From: CADEDH01 sp965216205
GTDB lineage: Bacteria > Actinomycetota > Acidimicrobiia > Acidimicrobiales > SZUA-35
Direction of reading: 5' to 3'
NCBI GenBank assembly: GCA_965216205.1
Contig: OZ244139.1
Span: forward strand, 3,782,001 to 3,846,000
DNA: 64,000 nucleotides
Shown here: positions 33,296-45,300 of the stretch, piece by piece
Layout of the letters: each line of letters starts with the position of its first letter
Numbering within the stretch: the stretch's first letter is position 1
Position numbers and translations under genes: made by a program
The notes under the pieces: model-generated
The model's input: only the letters and a program-made list of their open reading frames with translations
Told to the model about the DNA's origin: nothing
Database searches by the model: none

Positions 33296-36200
33296 CGGTC
33301 GCCGGCTTCGGCCAGTAGCAGCTCGACCGGTTCGAGCGCGGGGTCGTCGCGGACCCGCTCCCACTCACCCTGGCGATCGGTCGGGCAGATCCGGTCGAAG
33401 TCGCAGTACCGGCAGTTGTGGAAGGTGAGCCGTGGCCAGCCGACCGCCTCGCCGGGCACGCCGGGGAAGAGCCCGCCGTCGATGCCGTCGAGGGCGGCGG
33501 CGACGGTACGGTCCAACTCCGATTCCAGCTCCGCTTCGAGCTCGACCGGTTTCGCCTGGCCGAACCTGGTCAGCCAGTAGAGGGCGGTGCGGGGTCCGTG
33601 CCGCCCGAGCTTCTCGGCCGCCACCCGGGCGTACAGGGGGAGCTGGAGACGGCGGCCGCCGTCGAGCGGGTCGTCGTCCATCCCGGCGAACGCCCGGCCG
33701 GAGCCGCCCTTGTAGTCGATGACGAGCACGCCGTCGTCGTCGGTTGCGTCGACCCGGTCGACCCGGCCCCGCAGGCGGAGCGAGCGACCGTCCGGCAGGT
33801 CGACGTTGCTCGGCTCGTCGTCGATGCCGAAGCCGATCTCCACCGCGATCGGGGTGGCGCTGCGCTCGGCCCGCAACCGGTCGTCGGTGAGGAGGAACAG
33901 GTCGACCTCGACCCGCATCCGGCGCTGCAGGATCCGGGTGTTGACCCGACCCCCGGTGATGCCGCGGCTCTGGGCCCGCTCGATCTCCTCGTCGAGGATG
34001 GCGTGGATCCTCGCCCGACGATCGTCGGGCCACGGCTCGCCCGGTCGGGGCACCGTGCCGGCCTCGATCGCCTCGCCCACGAACCGCTCCAGCACCGCGT
34101 GCATCAGCGTTCCCCGATCGGCGGCGGTGATGTCGTCGATCCGCTCCGGGCGCTCGTCGTCGCCGAGGCGGAGCACGCGACCGAGGAGGTAGCTGCGGGG
34201 GCAGCTCGCGTACGCTTCGAGCGCCGTGGCCGAGAGGAGCCGATCGCTGGGGTCGATCGCGCCGGCGGGGACCCGGCCGACGTGTCGGTTCAGGCCCGAC
34301 CTGGCGCGGTTCCTGGTCCGGGTCAGCGTGGCGGCGAGATCGGGGTCGGTGCCGGCGAGCTGGTGGGTGTGGACGGGGTCGCCGCCGTCGACGTGGGTGA
34401 TCAGAGCCCGGAGTCGGAGGTCGTCGAGGGAGATGGGTCGGCCGTGGTCGGCGAGCACCCGATGGTGCGACGGGAGCGTGGACCGCTCGTCGATGAGCGG
34501 GTCGAGGCAACGGGGCCACGAGCGGGCGCGGATGCTGCGGAGGTCACCCCGGGCCGTGATCGCAAGGGGCCGGGTCCGCGACCCGGCGAGGGCGGCGGCC
34601 ACGGTGCGGATGTCGAGATCGATCGTGCCCTCGACCAGCGGCAGCAGGCCACCCGTCTCCACCCGGAGCGAGTCGGGCAGCAGCGAGTCGCTCCGGGGTC
34701 GGCGGGGGAAGATCCCATCGCCGAGGCCGACCACCACGACCCGTTCGAACTCGAGTCCGGCCGCCTCGGCGAGGGGGGCGACGAGCAGCCCCGCCCCGAG
34801 CGGCCGGCCCTGCATCCGCATCCGGTCGAGCTGCGCCGCCACCAGCGAGGCGAATCCGGCGATGTCGGCCCGGCGCTCACCGTTGCGATCGTCGAGCCGA
34901 CCGACGCGGTCGAGCAGCGATTCGACCAACGCCCTCGCCGAGCGCTCGTCGGCCGGCCAGTCGTCGGTCTCGGGCAGCAGGTCGTCGAGCAGCGAACGGG
35001 CCCACGCGGCACAGGTGGGCCAGCCCACCCCGTTGGTCGACGCGTCCCCCGGACCGCTGGCGAGCCTGTCGCGGAGCATCGCCACGAAGGCCCGAAGCGA
35101 TTCGATGTCGGCGGCGTCCTCCTCGTCGAGGTGGGGAGCGAGGTCGGCGAGGCGGGACGCCCAGTGCTCGCCGTCGACCACGCCGGCCTGGCGCGACAGT
35201 CGATCCCACGGGGCGATCGGCACCGGTCGTCCGTCGATTCTGATGGGGACCGACGCGAGCAGGGCCATCACCGAGGCGCGGTCGAGGCCGTCGTGGTGGA
35301 GACCGAGAATCCGCAGCAGGAACCGGCCGGCCATCGAGGCGGCCAGTGGCCGGCGGCCCGGTCCACACCACGGCAGGCCGGCCGCGTCGAGTTGCTCGGC
35401 GAGGAGGCTGCCGTAGGGGTCGTCGGCGGTGTGGAGCACGGCCATCCGGTTCAGCGGTACGCCGAGGGCGGCGTGGGCGGAGACGTCGGCGAGGGCGGCC
35501 CGGACCTCGTCGCCGGGGTCGGCGACCTCGAGCATCGAGGCTGGGGCGACGTCGATGTCGACCCCGCCCGGGGCGAACCCGCCATCGACCTGGATGCTCC
35601 ACCCGGCGAGGCGCGAGCGGTGGTGCCGGTCGATCGTTCGGTCGCCCGTGAGTCCCACGATCAGGTCACAGTCGGCCCGCCTGGCGAGCGTGGCGATCAG
35701 CCGCCCTTCGACCGGATGCGTCGGGTCTGGCAGGTGGACGACGATGGGGCCGAGCGCGTGCTCCGGGAGCCGATCGAGCTCGTCGATCGCCACGTCCACG
35801 AGGTGGTTGTGATCACACGTCGGACCGGTCCGTCGACCCACGTTGCGAACCACCCGTAGGGCATCGGCGGCAAGGCCGGTGGCGGCGTCGTGGAGCCGGT
35901 CGAGGGGGTCGTAGCCGATGCCGTCGACCTGACGGAACAGCGTGACGATCCGCTCCTCGGTCGCCCGGTGCCCGGCGACCGAGGAGAACCGGCCAGGGCG
36001 GTCCGCGAGCTCGTCCCGGATCGAGGCCTGCAGCTCGAGATCGTCGATCGGGCGCACCCCGGCGGCGGCCAGGGCGGGGGTTGTGAGCTGGCCGATGAGC
36101 CCGCGGACGGTCACCACGTCGACCGCGGCGACGCCGCCGGGTCGGCGTCCGAGGGCGCGGCGTACGGCCACCGCCAGCAGCGGTCGCTCCACCACCACGG

Positions 36201-36300
36201 TCGCCGGAGCGAGCGGATCGCCGGCCCGTCGCTCGTCGAGGATCCGACCGAGCTGCTCGATCGCCGCTGCGCCGAACGCTGTGGTGGTGACCGAGACCAT
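33292..36300 (-). CDS. addB: AddB-like nuclease subunit with Fe-S cluster
   Basis: 1,002 residues from ATG 36300. The N-terminal two thirds follow an inactivated UvrD fold with no GKT Walker A (for example AGLEFERVVVVGLGDGIFPRRPRSDSLLP, the AddB counterpart of motif IV). The C-terminal nuclease reads RGTLMHAVLERFV, RLRGRVDRVDATDD and VLVIDYKGG (D and K). One cysteine before the nuclease domain, Cys700 (ASCPRSYLLGR), and three after it, Cys963, Cys966 and Cys972 (CRYCDFDRIC), are the AddB 4Fe-4S ligands. Translationally coupled to addA. The candidate promoter TAGCCT 8 nt upstream indicates that this pair has its own transcript rather than being the tail of the 22-kb surface operon. Confidence 0.85.
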   Translation of the reverse strand: MVSVTTTAFGAAAIEQLGRILDERRAGDPLAPATVVVERPLLAVAVRRALGRRPGGVAAVDVVTVRGLIGQLTTPALAAAGVRPIDDLELQASIRDELADRPGRFSSVAGHRATEERIVTLFRQVDGIGYDPLDRLHDAATGLAADALRVVRNVGRRTGPTCDHNHLVDVAIDELDRLPEHALGPIVVHLPDPTHPVEGRLIATLARRADCDLIVGLTGDRTIDRHHRSRLAGWSIQVDGGFAPGGVDIDVAPASMLEVADPGDEVRAALADVSAHAALGVPLNRMAVLHTADDPYGSLLAEQLDAAGLPWCGPGRRPLAASMAGRFLLRILGLHHDGLDRASVMALLASVPIRIDGRPVPIAPWDRLSRQAGVVDGEHWASRLADLAPHLDEEDAADIESLRAFVAMLRDRLASGPGDASTNGVGWPTCAAWARSLLDDLLPETDDWPADERSARALVESLLDRVGRLDDRNGERRADIAGFASLVAAQLDRMRMQGRPLGAGLLVAPLAEAAGLEFERVVVVGLGDGIFPRRPRSDSLLPDSLRVETGGLLPLVEGTIDLDIRTVAAALAGSRTRPLAITARGDLRSIRARSWPRCLDPLIDERSTLPSHHRVLADHGRPISLDDLRLRALITHVDGGDPVHTHQLAGTDPDLAATLTRTRNRARSGLNRHVGRVPAGAIDPSDRLLSATALEAYASCPRSYLLGRVLRLGDDERPERIDDITAADRGTLMHAVLERFVGEAIEAGTVPRPGEPWPDDRRARIHAILDEEIERAQSRGITGGRVNTRILQRRMRVEVDLFLLTDDRLRAERSATPIAVEIGFGIDDEPSNVDLPDGRSLRLRGRVDRVDATDDDGVLVIDYKGGSGRAFAGMDDDPLDGGRRLQLPLYARVAAEKLGRHGPRTALYWLTRFGQAKPVELEAELESELDRTVAAALDGIDGGLFPGVPGEAVGWPRLTFHNCRYCDFDRICPTDRQGEWERVRDDPALEPVELLLAEAGDR

Positions 36301-36308
36301 CAGGTCAC

Positions 36309-36314
36309 AGGCTA
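36309..36314 (-). promoter_or_regulatory. Candidate near-leaderless -10 box of addBA
   Basis: On the minus strand TAGCCT precedes the addB ATG by 8 nt, leaving at most a couple of untranslated bases. It lies in the 75-nt gap between addB and the preceding 10-kb gene. Confidence 0.35.
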
Positions 36315-36375
36315 GGTGCGTCGCGGCCCGGTTCGTCTCGGCGAACCAGACCCGTCGACCATCGTGATCAGAGCA

Positions 36376-39300
36376 CTAGTCGCGATCGAGCGGGCCGAGC
36401 GTCACGACCGGCTCGACGCTGATCAGCCTCCTGGCCCGTGCATCGTCGATGTACCACGCTCGACCGGCGGGCAGGCGCCCGACCCGGAAGCTGACCGAGC
36501 CGGTCGCCGGCGGGGAGGTCTGCCCGGTCCAGGGGATCACCTCCGCGCCGTCGACGAGCAGGCGACTGTTGCCGTTCTGGTCGGTCCAGTGCTCGACCTC
36601 GACCCAGGCCCCGGTCGTCGGAGCGAGGGTTCCGGTGCCATCGGTGCTGCTGGTGGCACCGGATCGACGTCGCAGGGCCCAGTCGCCACCTGAGGTGAAG
36701 GCGGCGTCGAACTGGTCGGTGGGCGCGGCCGCGGCCCTGGTGCCCGAAGCGAGGTCGACGTCGGTGGTCGACTCGACCCACCACCACGATTCGAGCACGA
36801 CGCCGGGTTCGTCGATACCGCGGGCGACCGCCCAGGCGGCGGCGCCGGAGTCGGCGGTGGTCGGCGCGGCGAGTGCGTTGGCACCGGAGCGGCTCTGGGC
36901 GGTGGTGACGGCCCACGGGCCGGGAGCGCCGGTCTGCTGCTGCCCGACGGTCACCGTGAGCGTCCCGCCCACCGTGTTGGCATGCCGCAGCGCCACCTCG
37001 GTTGCGGCCAGCGGTCGGTGGGTGACCTCGGCGTGATCGATGAGGCCGTCGAACCCAGCGGTGCCGCTCGAGCGGTCGCCGATGACGACGGTCGTGTCGA
37101 GCTCGGTTGCCAATGCACCGCTCGCAGCAACCCGGTCGACCTCGGACCCGTCGACGTACAGGACGACGGCGGTGCCGTCCCAGGTGGCCACGACGTCATG
37201 CCAGCCGCCGATGGCGAGGGAGCCACCGCTCACGGTGACCGGTCCGCCGCCCACGTCGAGCGTCGCCGTCGCCTGCCCGGACCCGGTCACCGCGAGCTCG
37301 TAGACCGGGCTGCCGCCCGTGTCGCGCTTGGAGATGATCGCCGCCGTGCCGCTCACTGCATCGAGCTGGACTCGACCAGCCAGCGTGAGCCCGGCGTCGG
37401 CGATGTCGAGGGCCGGCCCCTCGAGCCGATCGTCGACGCCGTCGAAGTCCATCGCCAGACCGGACGCGCCGGCCCTCTCGGCGACCGCTGGGTCGAGGCC
37501 GGTGCTGGCGAGGAGGTCGCTACGACGGATGGAGCTGTCCACCACGGGATCCCGGAGCGCGACCACGACCGGGACCGCGCCGGAGAGCTCCGACGTGGCC
37601 CCGAAGTCCCCGCCTCCCAGGTCCTCGGTGGTGGTTGCCGTGATCACGTTGCCGACGCTTCCGGCGAACGTGGCGGTGAAGCTCTCGACTCCGGCGCCGG
37701 CGTGGGCGATCACGGTCGCCAGGACCGGTTGCTCACCCTCGCCGTGACCGGACGGATCGGATCCCTCGGTGGGGTTGGTGAACAGATCGACCCGGTAGTC
37801 ACCGGCCGGCAGGTCGAGGGCGAACGTCACGTCGACGAGACCGCCGTCCTCGATCGCCGAGGTGATGATCGGGTGGTTGAGCAGATCGTTCGCTCCCGAG
37901 TCGACGTCGCCGTCGTCGTTGGCTGTCGGACCGTCAGGGCCGAGGTCGATCCCGAGGCCGCCGTTGGCCCAGATGGCGTTGCCGACGATCGCGTTGTCGT
38001 TTCCGGCCGCGTTGCCGGACTCCACGCCGTCGCGTCCGTTGTGGGCGATGCGGTTGCCGTCGTTCGGGCCGCTGCCCCCGACGACGTTGCCGGTCACGGC
38101 CGTGAACCGTACGCCAGCACCGCCGTTGCCCAGCGCCGAGGCGCCGTCGGCGGCCACGCCGATCAGGTTCGAGCGGATGGTGTTGCCGGTGGTGTCGGTG
38201 CCCGGAATGGCCCCGTCGCTGACGATGATGCCGTCGTTGCCGTTGCCGGAGATCACGTTGGCTGCCGCGCTCGATCCGCCGATGACGGTGCGATCGGCGC
38301 CGCTCTCCAACTGGATGCCGCGGTCGGTGTTGGCGACCGCCGCCGTGCCGGCGGCGTCGGTCCCGATCAGGTTGCCCTGGATCATGTTGCCGTCGGTCGC
38401 CGGGTTCTGGGCGTAGATCCCGTCGGCGTTGCCGGAGATCAGGTTCCTGTCGGCGGGGAGGGCGCCGCCGATGATGACCGAGCTGGCGTCGAGGCGGATC
38501 CCGGCGTTGCCGTTGCCGGCGGCGGCGGAGCCGTCGGGTTTCGTTCCGATCCGGTTGCCGGCGATGGTGGAACCATCGGCGCCGGCGCGGACGATGATGC
38601 CGTGGTCGGGGAACCCGTTGACGACGAGGCCCCGGAGCACGGTCGTCGCTCGCAGGTCGAGGCCGTCGGTCCCGGCGCCGGTTCCCGAGCCGTCGAGCTC
38701 GACGGCGAGCGCTCCGTCCAACCCGGCGGGGGCGCCGGTGGTGGTGGCCGACCAGCCGGCCTGGGTGGTGGCGTCGAGGGACAGGCGCCCGGTGATCGGC
38801 GGCAGGGCCGTCGCCGGTGCGATCGTCCAGAGGCCGGCGACATGGCCCGGGTCGGTGGTCGGGAGGTCGAAGTGGATGGTGTCGATCGCAGCCGAGGCGT
38901 TGGCCTCCTCGATGGCGGCTCGCAGTGTGCACTCGGCGTCGCTGCCGACGGTGCTGCCGGTGTCGCAGACGTCGTCGCCGGGAGAGGCGTCGGATGCGTC
39001 GGCGGTCGAGTTCACGACCGCGACGGGGAGCAGGTCGACCACGTAGACCGCGCCGGCGGAGCTGGCCCCGTCAACGTCGCCGTGGGCACCGATGGCCAAC
39101 TGGAGAGCCCCGTCGCCGTCGAGGTCGCCCAGCGGGGCGATGCCGTGGCCGAAGTTGTCGAGCGCTTCCAGCGGCCCGGTGAGGCCTCCGCTGGTGGCGC
39201 TGATCTTGCCCTCGGCCTTCGTGGTCCCATCGGCGTTCAGGAACAGCAGGTGGACGGCCCCGGCCGAGGAGGCCCCGTCGTCGTCGCCGGGGGCACCGAC

Positions 39301-42300
39301 GGCCAGGTCGACGACGCCGTCACCGTCGACGTCGCCGAGGGCGGCGACCTCCGAGCCGAACCAGTCGCTGCTGTCGAGGGAGGCCTCGAGACCGCCGCTG
39401 ATGGCGCTGATCTTCTGCTCCGCCCTGACCGTCCCATCGCCGTTGAGGAACAGCACGTGGACCGCGCCGGCATCGCCGGCACCGTCGTCGTCCTGATAGG
39501 CGCCGACCGCCAGATCGACGACGCCGTCACCGTCGAGGTCGCCGAGGCCGCTGAGGCCGAGCCCGAAGCGGTCCGCGTCGTCGAGGGGTCCGGTGAGCCC
39601 ACCCTGGGTCGACGAGATCTTCTGCTCGGCCCGCACCGTCCCGTCTGCGTTGAGGAACAGCACGTACACCGCGCCCCGGTTCGAACCACCGTCGTCGTCA
39701 CCGATGGCGCCGACGGCCAGGTCGACGACGCCGTCGCCATCGACGTCACCGAGGCCGGCCACGTCGCGACCGAACTCGTCGGCGTCGCCGATCGCGGCGG
39801 CGAGGCCGCCGCTGATGGCGCTGATCTTCTGCTCGGCCCTGACCGTCCCGTCCGCGTTGAGGAACAGCACATACACCGCGCCCCGGTTCGAACCACCGTC
39901 GTCGTCGCGGAACGCCCCGACCGCCAACTCGACCCGACCGTCGCCGTCGAGATCGCCGATCGCGGCGATGTCGCGACCGAACTGATCGCCGTCGTCGAGC
40001 GGGCCGGTGAGCCCACCCTGGGTCGACGAGATCTTCTGCTCGGCCCGTACGGTCCCGTCCGCGTTGAGGAACAGCACGTACACCGCGCCGGCGGCGTTGA
40101 TCCCGTCGTCGTCCTGGTAGGCGCCGACCGCGAGGTCGACCACGCCGTCGCCGTCGAGGTCGCCGAGCGGGGCCACGCCCTGTCCGAACAGGTCGAAGCT
40201 GTCGAGCGGCCCCGTCAGCCCGCCGCTCGTGGCGCTGATCTTCTGCTCGGTGGCGACGACGGCGGCGGCCACCGTCGTCGGCTGGTCCAGGTAGTCGGGC
40301 TCGCCGTCGCGGTCGGTGTCGCGGGCGTCGCGCGGGTCACCGTCGCCATTCGGGTCGGCGTTCTCGGCGGCGGTGGCGATGCCATCGCCGTCGTCGTCGG
40401 CGTCGAGATAGTCGGGCGTGGTGTCGCCGTCGGTGTCGGGACCGGGGCTCGTGGCCGGGTCGCCGTCACCGTCGCCATCCGCATCCTCCTCGGAATCGCA
40501 GAGCCCGTCGGCATCGGCGTCGCCGCAGCCGGCCACGGTCATGGTCACCGTCGCCCGGTTCGTCTGGGCGCTCAGGTCGGACACCTCCGACGGGGTGAGC
40601 GCCCGCTCGTAGACCTGCACCGAATCGAGGAGGTTGTCGTAGTGGCGGTCGGCGTTCAGATCGTGGCGGGCACCCAGGTAGGCCGAGCCGCCGGGATCGA
40701 CACCGCCGGTTCCCCGCGTCGCGTCGGCTGCCCGCTGAACACCGTCGAGGTAGACGATGATGCCGTCGACCGAGCTCACGGTCGCGGTGTAGGTGTGCCA
40801 CGCGCCGTCGTCGACGAGCGGTGCGACGTCGATCTCCAGCGCGACGTTGCTCAGCGTGTCGTCGCCGTCACGAACGACCGTGCGGAGGGTGCTGGGATCC
40901 GTGCCGTGACCTTCCTCCAACAGGAAGACGTTCACACTGTTGGTGCCGTTGATGTCGCCGTGCGAGTAGATGTACTGGAAGAACGACCCGGGCATCGGGC
41001 CGACCTTGAAATCGAACGAGATCGTGAAGTCGGCGGCATAGGCGAAGTCGGGGATCTCGACGTGGTCGGCATCGATCTCGTCGAAATCCAGGGCCTGACC
41101 GAAGCGCCCAGCGACGGTGGTCGGGCCGGTGAGGGTCCCGTCGGCGGAACCGACGCCGTCGACGGCGTCGCCGGCCAGGCCCCAGTAGTGGGCCATCGCC
41201 GCGCCGGCGTCGATGGCCCAGTAGTCGAAGGGATCGGAGCCGGCGAAGGCCGAATCAGCGGTGTAGGTGATCGTGCCGTCGCCGTTGGCGCCGGCGACCC
41301 CGTTTGCCGGGTCGGTCACGTCGACCACGCTCACCGCATCGCCGTTCCTGTCGACGTCGTTGGCGACCACGTCGACGATCTCGGCGACCGCCGGCCTGGC
41401 CACGGCGGCATCATCGATCGCGTCGACCACGGCCGCCGTGCTGCTCGTCAGGTCGAGCGCGTACACCGCGCCCCGGTCGGTGCCGCCGTCGTCATCGTTC
41501 GGGGCGCCCACCGCGAGGTCGAGCAAGCCGTCGCTGTCGAGGTCGCCGAGCGAGACCGCGGCCGAGCCCAGGCCGTCGTCGTCGTCCACCGTTGCCGTCA
41601 GTCCCCCGGTGGTGTCGGAGATCTTCTGCCCCGCCTTCACGGTGCCATCGGCCTGGAGGCTCAGCAGGTACACGGCGCCCCGGTCGATGCCGCCGTCGTC
41701 GTCGGCGCCGGCGCCGACCGCCAGGTCGACGACACCGTCGCCGTCGACATCGCCGAGACCGGCCACCGCAGTGCCGAACCAGTCGTTGCTGTCCAATGCC
41801 GTGGCGAACCCTCCCGTCAGATCGGAGATCTTCTGCTCGGCTTTCACCGTCCCGTCCGCGTTCAGACGCAGGATGTACACCGCGCCACGGTCGACACCAC
41901 CGTCGTCGTCCCGGTCGGCGCCGACGGCGAGGTCGCCGACACCGTCGCCGTCGATGTCCCCGAGCCCTCCGACCGCGATCCCGAACCGGTCGAGATCGTC
42001 CAGGGTGGCCCCCAGTCCGCCGGCGGTGTCGGAGATCTTCTGCTCGGCCCGCACCGTGCCGTCCGCATTCAGGAACAGCACGTACACCGCTCCCCGCGCA
42101 CTGCCGCCGTCGTCGTCGGCCCAGGCACCGACCGCGACGTCGGGCAACCCGTCGCCATCGACGTCGCCCGGCGCGGCGACGCTGAGACCGAACTCGTCGC
42201 CATCATCCAGTGTCGCCGCCAGTCCGCCGGAGGTGTCGGAGATCTTCCGCTGGGACCGCACCGTGCCGTCGGCGTTCAGGAACAGCACGTACACCGCCCC

Positions 42301-45300
42301 GCGATCGGAGCCGCCGTCGTCGTCGAGCGGCGCGCCGACGACCAGATCCATGACGCCGTCGCCGTCGAGGTCGCCGATGCCCGCCAGCCCCCGGCCGAAC
42401 CCATCGCCATCGTCCAGGGTCGCCACCAGTCCGCCGGAGGTGTCGGAGACCTTCCCCTCACGCTTCACCGTGCCATCGGCGTTCAGGAACAGCAGGTGGA
42501 CGGCGCCCCGCCCCGGGCCACCGTCATCGTCGCCCCATGCGCCGACGGCCAGGTCGTTGACACCGTCGCCGTCGAGGTCACCGAGCGGGGCGAGCGCTCG
42601 CCCGAACTCGTCGCTGTCGCCGAGGGGGGCGGTCAGCCCGCCCCGTGTATCGGAGATCTTCTGCTCGGCTGCGATCGGCGTGGTGGACGGGCTAGCCTCG
42701 CGGTCGAGGTAGTCGGGCTGACCGTCCCTGTCGGTGTCACGGGCGTCTCGCGGATCGCCGTCACCGTTGGGATCGGCGTTCTCGGATGCGGTCGGCGTCC
42801 CGTCACCGTCGTCGTCGGCATCGCGGTAGTTCGGGGTCGCGTCGCCATCGGTGTCGGGACCGGGACTGGTCGATGGGTCATCGTCGCCGTCGGCGTCGGC
42901 GTCCTCTTCGGAGTCGCAGAGCCCGTCGCCATCGGCATCGCCGAGACAACTCCTCGCCGCGACGGCGATCGCCGCTGGCGCCAGCGCCGCCCCGTGGATC
43001 GAGATCTCGTCGAGGTCGCCCTCGTAGTCGTTGTCGCCGTACTGATCGACACCGAATCGCAGCGGGTTGTCCGCAACGACAGCGGCCGCGCTGTGCGAGC
43101 TCGATGCGACGAGCGTGCCGTCGACCCACAGCTCGAGACTCGAGCCGTCGATCTGGCCGACGACGTGATGCCAGTCGCCGTCGGTCCAGTCGTTGGTGCC
43201 GTCGTACGCCTGCCAGACGCCGCTGGCCTGACTGCTGGGCGCGTCGTCCCAGATCTTGAAGAAGAGACGGCCGGCGCCCCCGTCGCCGAAGATGGCCAAC
43301 TCGAACCCATCGATCGCCGGGTCGTCCTGGAAGTCGAGCTTGGTCACGAGGGGATGGGAGATGCCGTTGGACGGAGCAGCCGACACCCGCATCCACGTTT
43401 CCACGGCCAGATCTCCGGTACCCGGGTCGAGGGAGTCGTCGGCCGGGTCGGGCACCTCGACCCCTTCGGCGGCGTCGCCGGCGAAGCTCAGGCCGGTCGA
43501 GCGCACACCGGTGATGTAGCTGGGTCCGTTGACCAGCGTGCCGTCGTTGCCGTTGCCGGACGAGTCGATCGCCGTGGTGCCACCTCCCTCGTCGAGCCGC
43601 CATCGACCCAGCGGTCCCGAGGCGCCCGGCAGCGCCGAGAACTGCTGGACGAACCCGTCGGCTCCACCACCCGAGCTGGCTTGGTAGGCACCGGCGGTTG
43701 TGGCCAGATCCGACGAGTCGGTGTAGCCGGCGACGACGGCCTCGCCGGAGGATCTGAGAGCGATACCGGTGGCCAGCTCGCCGCTGCCACTGCCGCCGAT
43801 GTAGGTGCGGAACTCGAGGGTGGCTGCCACCGGATCGAGGACCGCCAACACGCCGTCCCACGACCCGCTCAGCGTCGTGTCGGGGGCGCCAGGAGTGGCC
43901 AGTCCGGATGCCGAGGCGTCGCCCACGATGTAGGCTCGGCCCGAGACGTCGACGGTGATGTCGTGGGCCCAGCCGCCACCGGTGCCCCCCAGCGCGGTGC
44001 CGTAGCTCAACTGGGCGGCTCCGGTGGCGGTGGTGTCGAGCACGACGTACCCGGTGTCGACGCTCGACGCCGTCTCGTCGTGGGCGCCGCTGGTCGTCGG
44101 ATAACCGGTGGTGGCCGACGTGCCGACGTGCAGCTCGGCGGCATCGACGGCATGGATCGATGACGGCCCGGTATCGGATCCGGTGCCACCGAGGTAGGTC
44201 CCGTAGGTCAGCGTGGCCCCGGTGGCCGACAGACCGCCGACCCAGAAGTCGTCCGATCCGCTGAGCGTCGGGTCGAATGCACCCGCCGTCGTCACCATGT
44301 TCGAGCTGTCGGTGCCGGTGACCAGCCAGACGGCGTCGGCGTCGTCGACGTCGATCATGCCGGCCGCCTCGACGCCGCCGCCGCCGACGAAGGTCGACCA
44401 CTGCAACGACGTCAACGTGGGCGGGAGCTTGGCCACGTACAGGTCGGTGGACCCGTTGTGGGTGGTGTCGTACGCCCCACCGGTGGTCGGGAACCCGCTG
44501 GAGGTGGTATTGCCGAGAACCACCACGTCGCCCGACGAGTCGAGATCGACCGACTCGGCGTCGTCGCTGTTCGACGAGCCGAGGAAGGTGGCCGCATCGA
44601 GCGTGGTGCCATCGCTGGAGAGGGCGACGATGACGGCATCGGTCGAGCCATTCGGCGTCGTGTCGTAGGCGCCGCCGGTCGCCGGGAAGTCGCTCGATGC
44701 CGTGTTCCCGACCACGTACACGGTGCCGTCGGCGGCGATCGCCAGCTCCCGGGCGTAGTCGGCGCCGCTGCCGCCGACGTAGGTCGACCACAGCAACGCG
44801 CTGCCGGTGGGGTCGAGGGCGCTGACGATGATGTCGGGGTTCCCGTTCGCCGTGGTGTCATAGGCCCCGGCCGTCGTCGGATAGTTGCTCGACGTCGAGT
44901 CGCCGACGATCACGATGTTGCCGCTCCCGTCGATCGCCACATCGCGTGGCTGCTCGTCGCCCGTACCGCCCACGTGGGTGCTGAGATCGAGGGTCGGATC
45001 GATGACCAGGGGCAGGTCGGCAGCGAGGTCGCCCACGTCGAAGCGGACCGTGCCGTCGCCGTCGATCACGTAGGCGCTGGTCACCTCGATCCGGGTCGTC
45101 CCGTCGAGTTGGTACGACACCGGGGCCGAGAAGCGCAGGGGCGGGCCGGTCGGCGGTCGAAGCACCAGCCGACCCCGCTGGTCGACGGTGACGCGCTCGA
45201 CCCCGTCGACCGTGAGGCCGATGGAAGACGGGTCGACACCGGCGTCGAGCAGGAGATCGTAGGTGACGCCAGCTGGCTCAGCGAGGTACCGGACGCCCAC

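Noticed and set aside
33292..36300. AdnAB-type assignment for the helicase-nuclease pair
   Set aside because: The second subunit lacks a Walker A motif and has the AddB cluster cysteines, so AddAB fits better.
36982..44163. A 2,393-codon open frame on the plus strand across the giant surface gene
   Set aside because: It is antisense to a protein with clear FG-GAP, TSP3 and LamG motifs; its translation is Asp/Val/Gly/Arg-rich with no domain pattern, as expected from the complement of a repetitive, high-GC gene.
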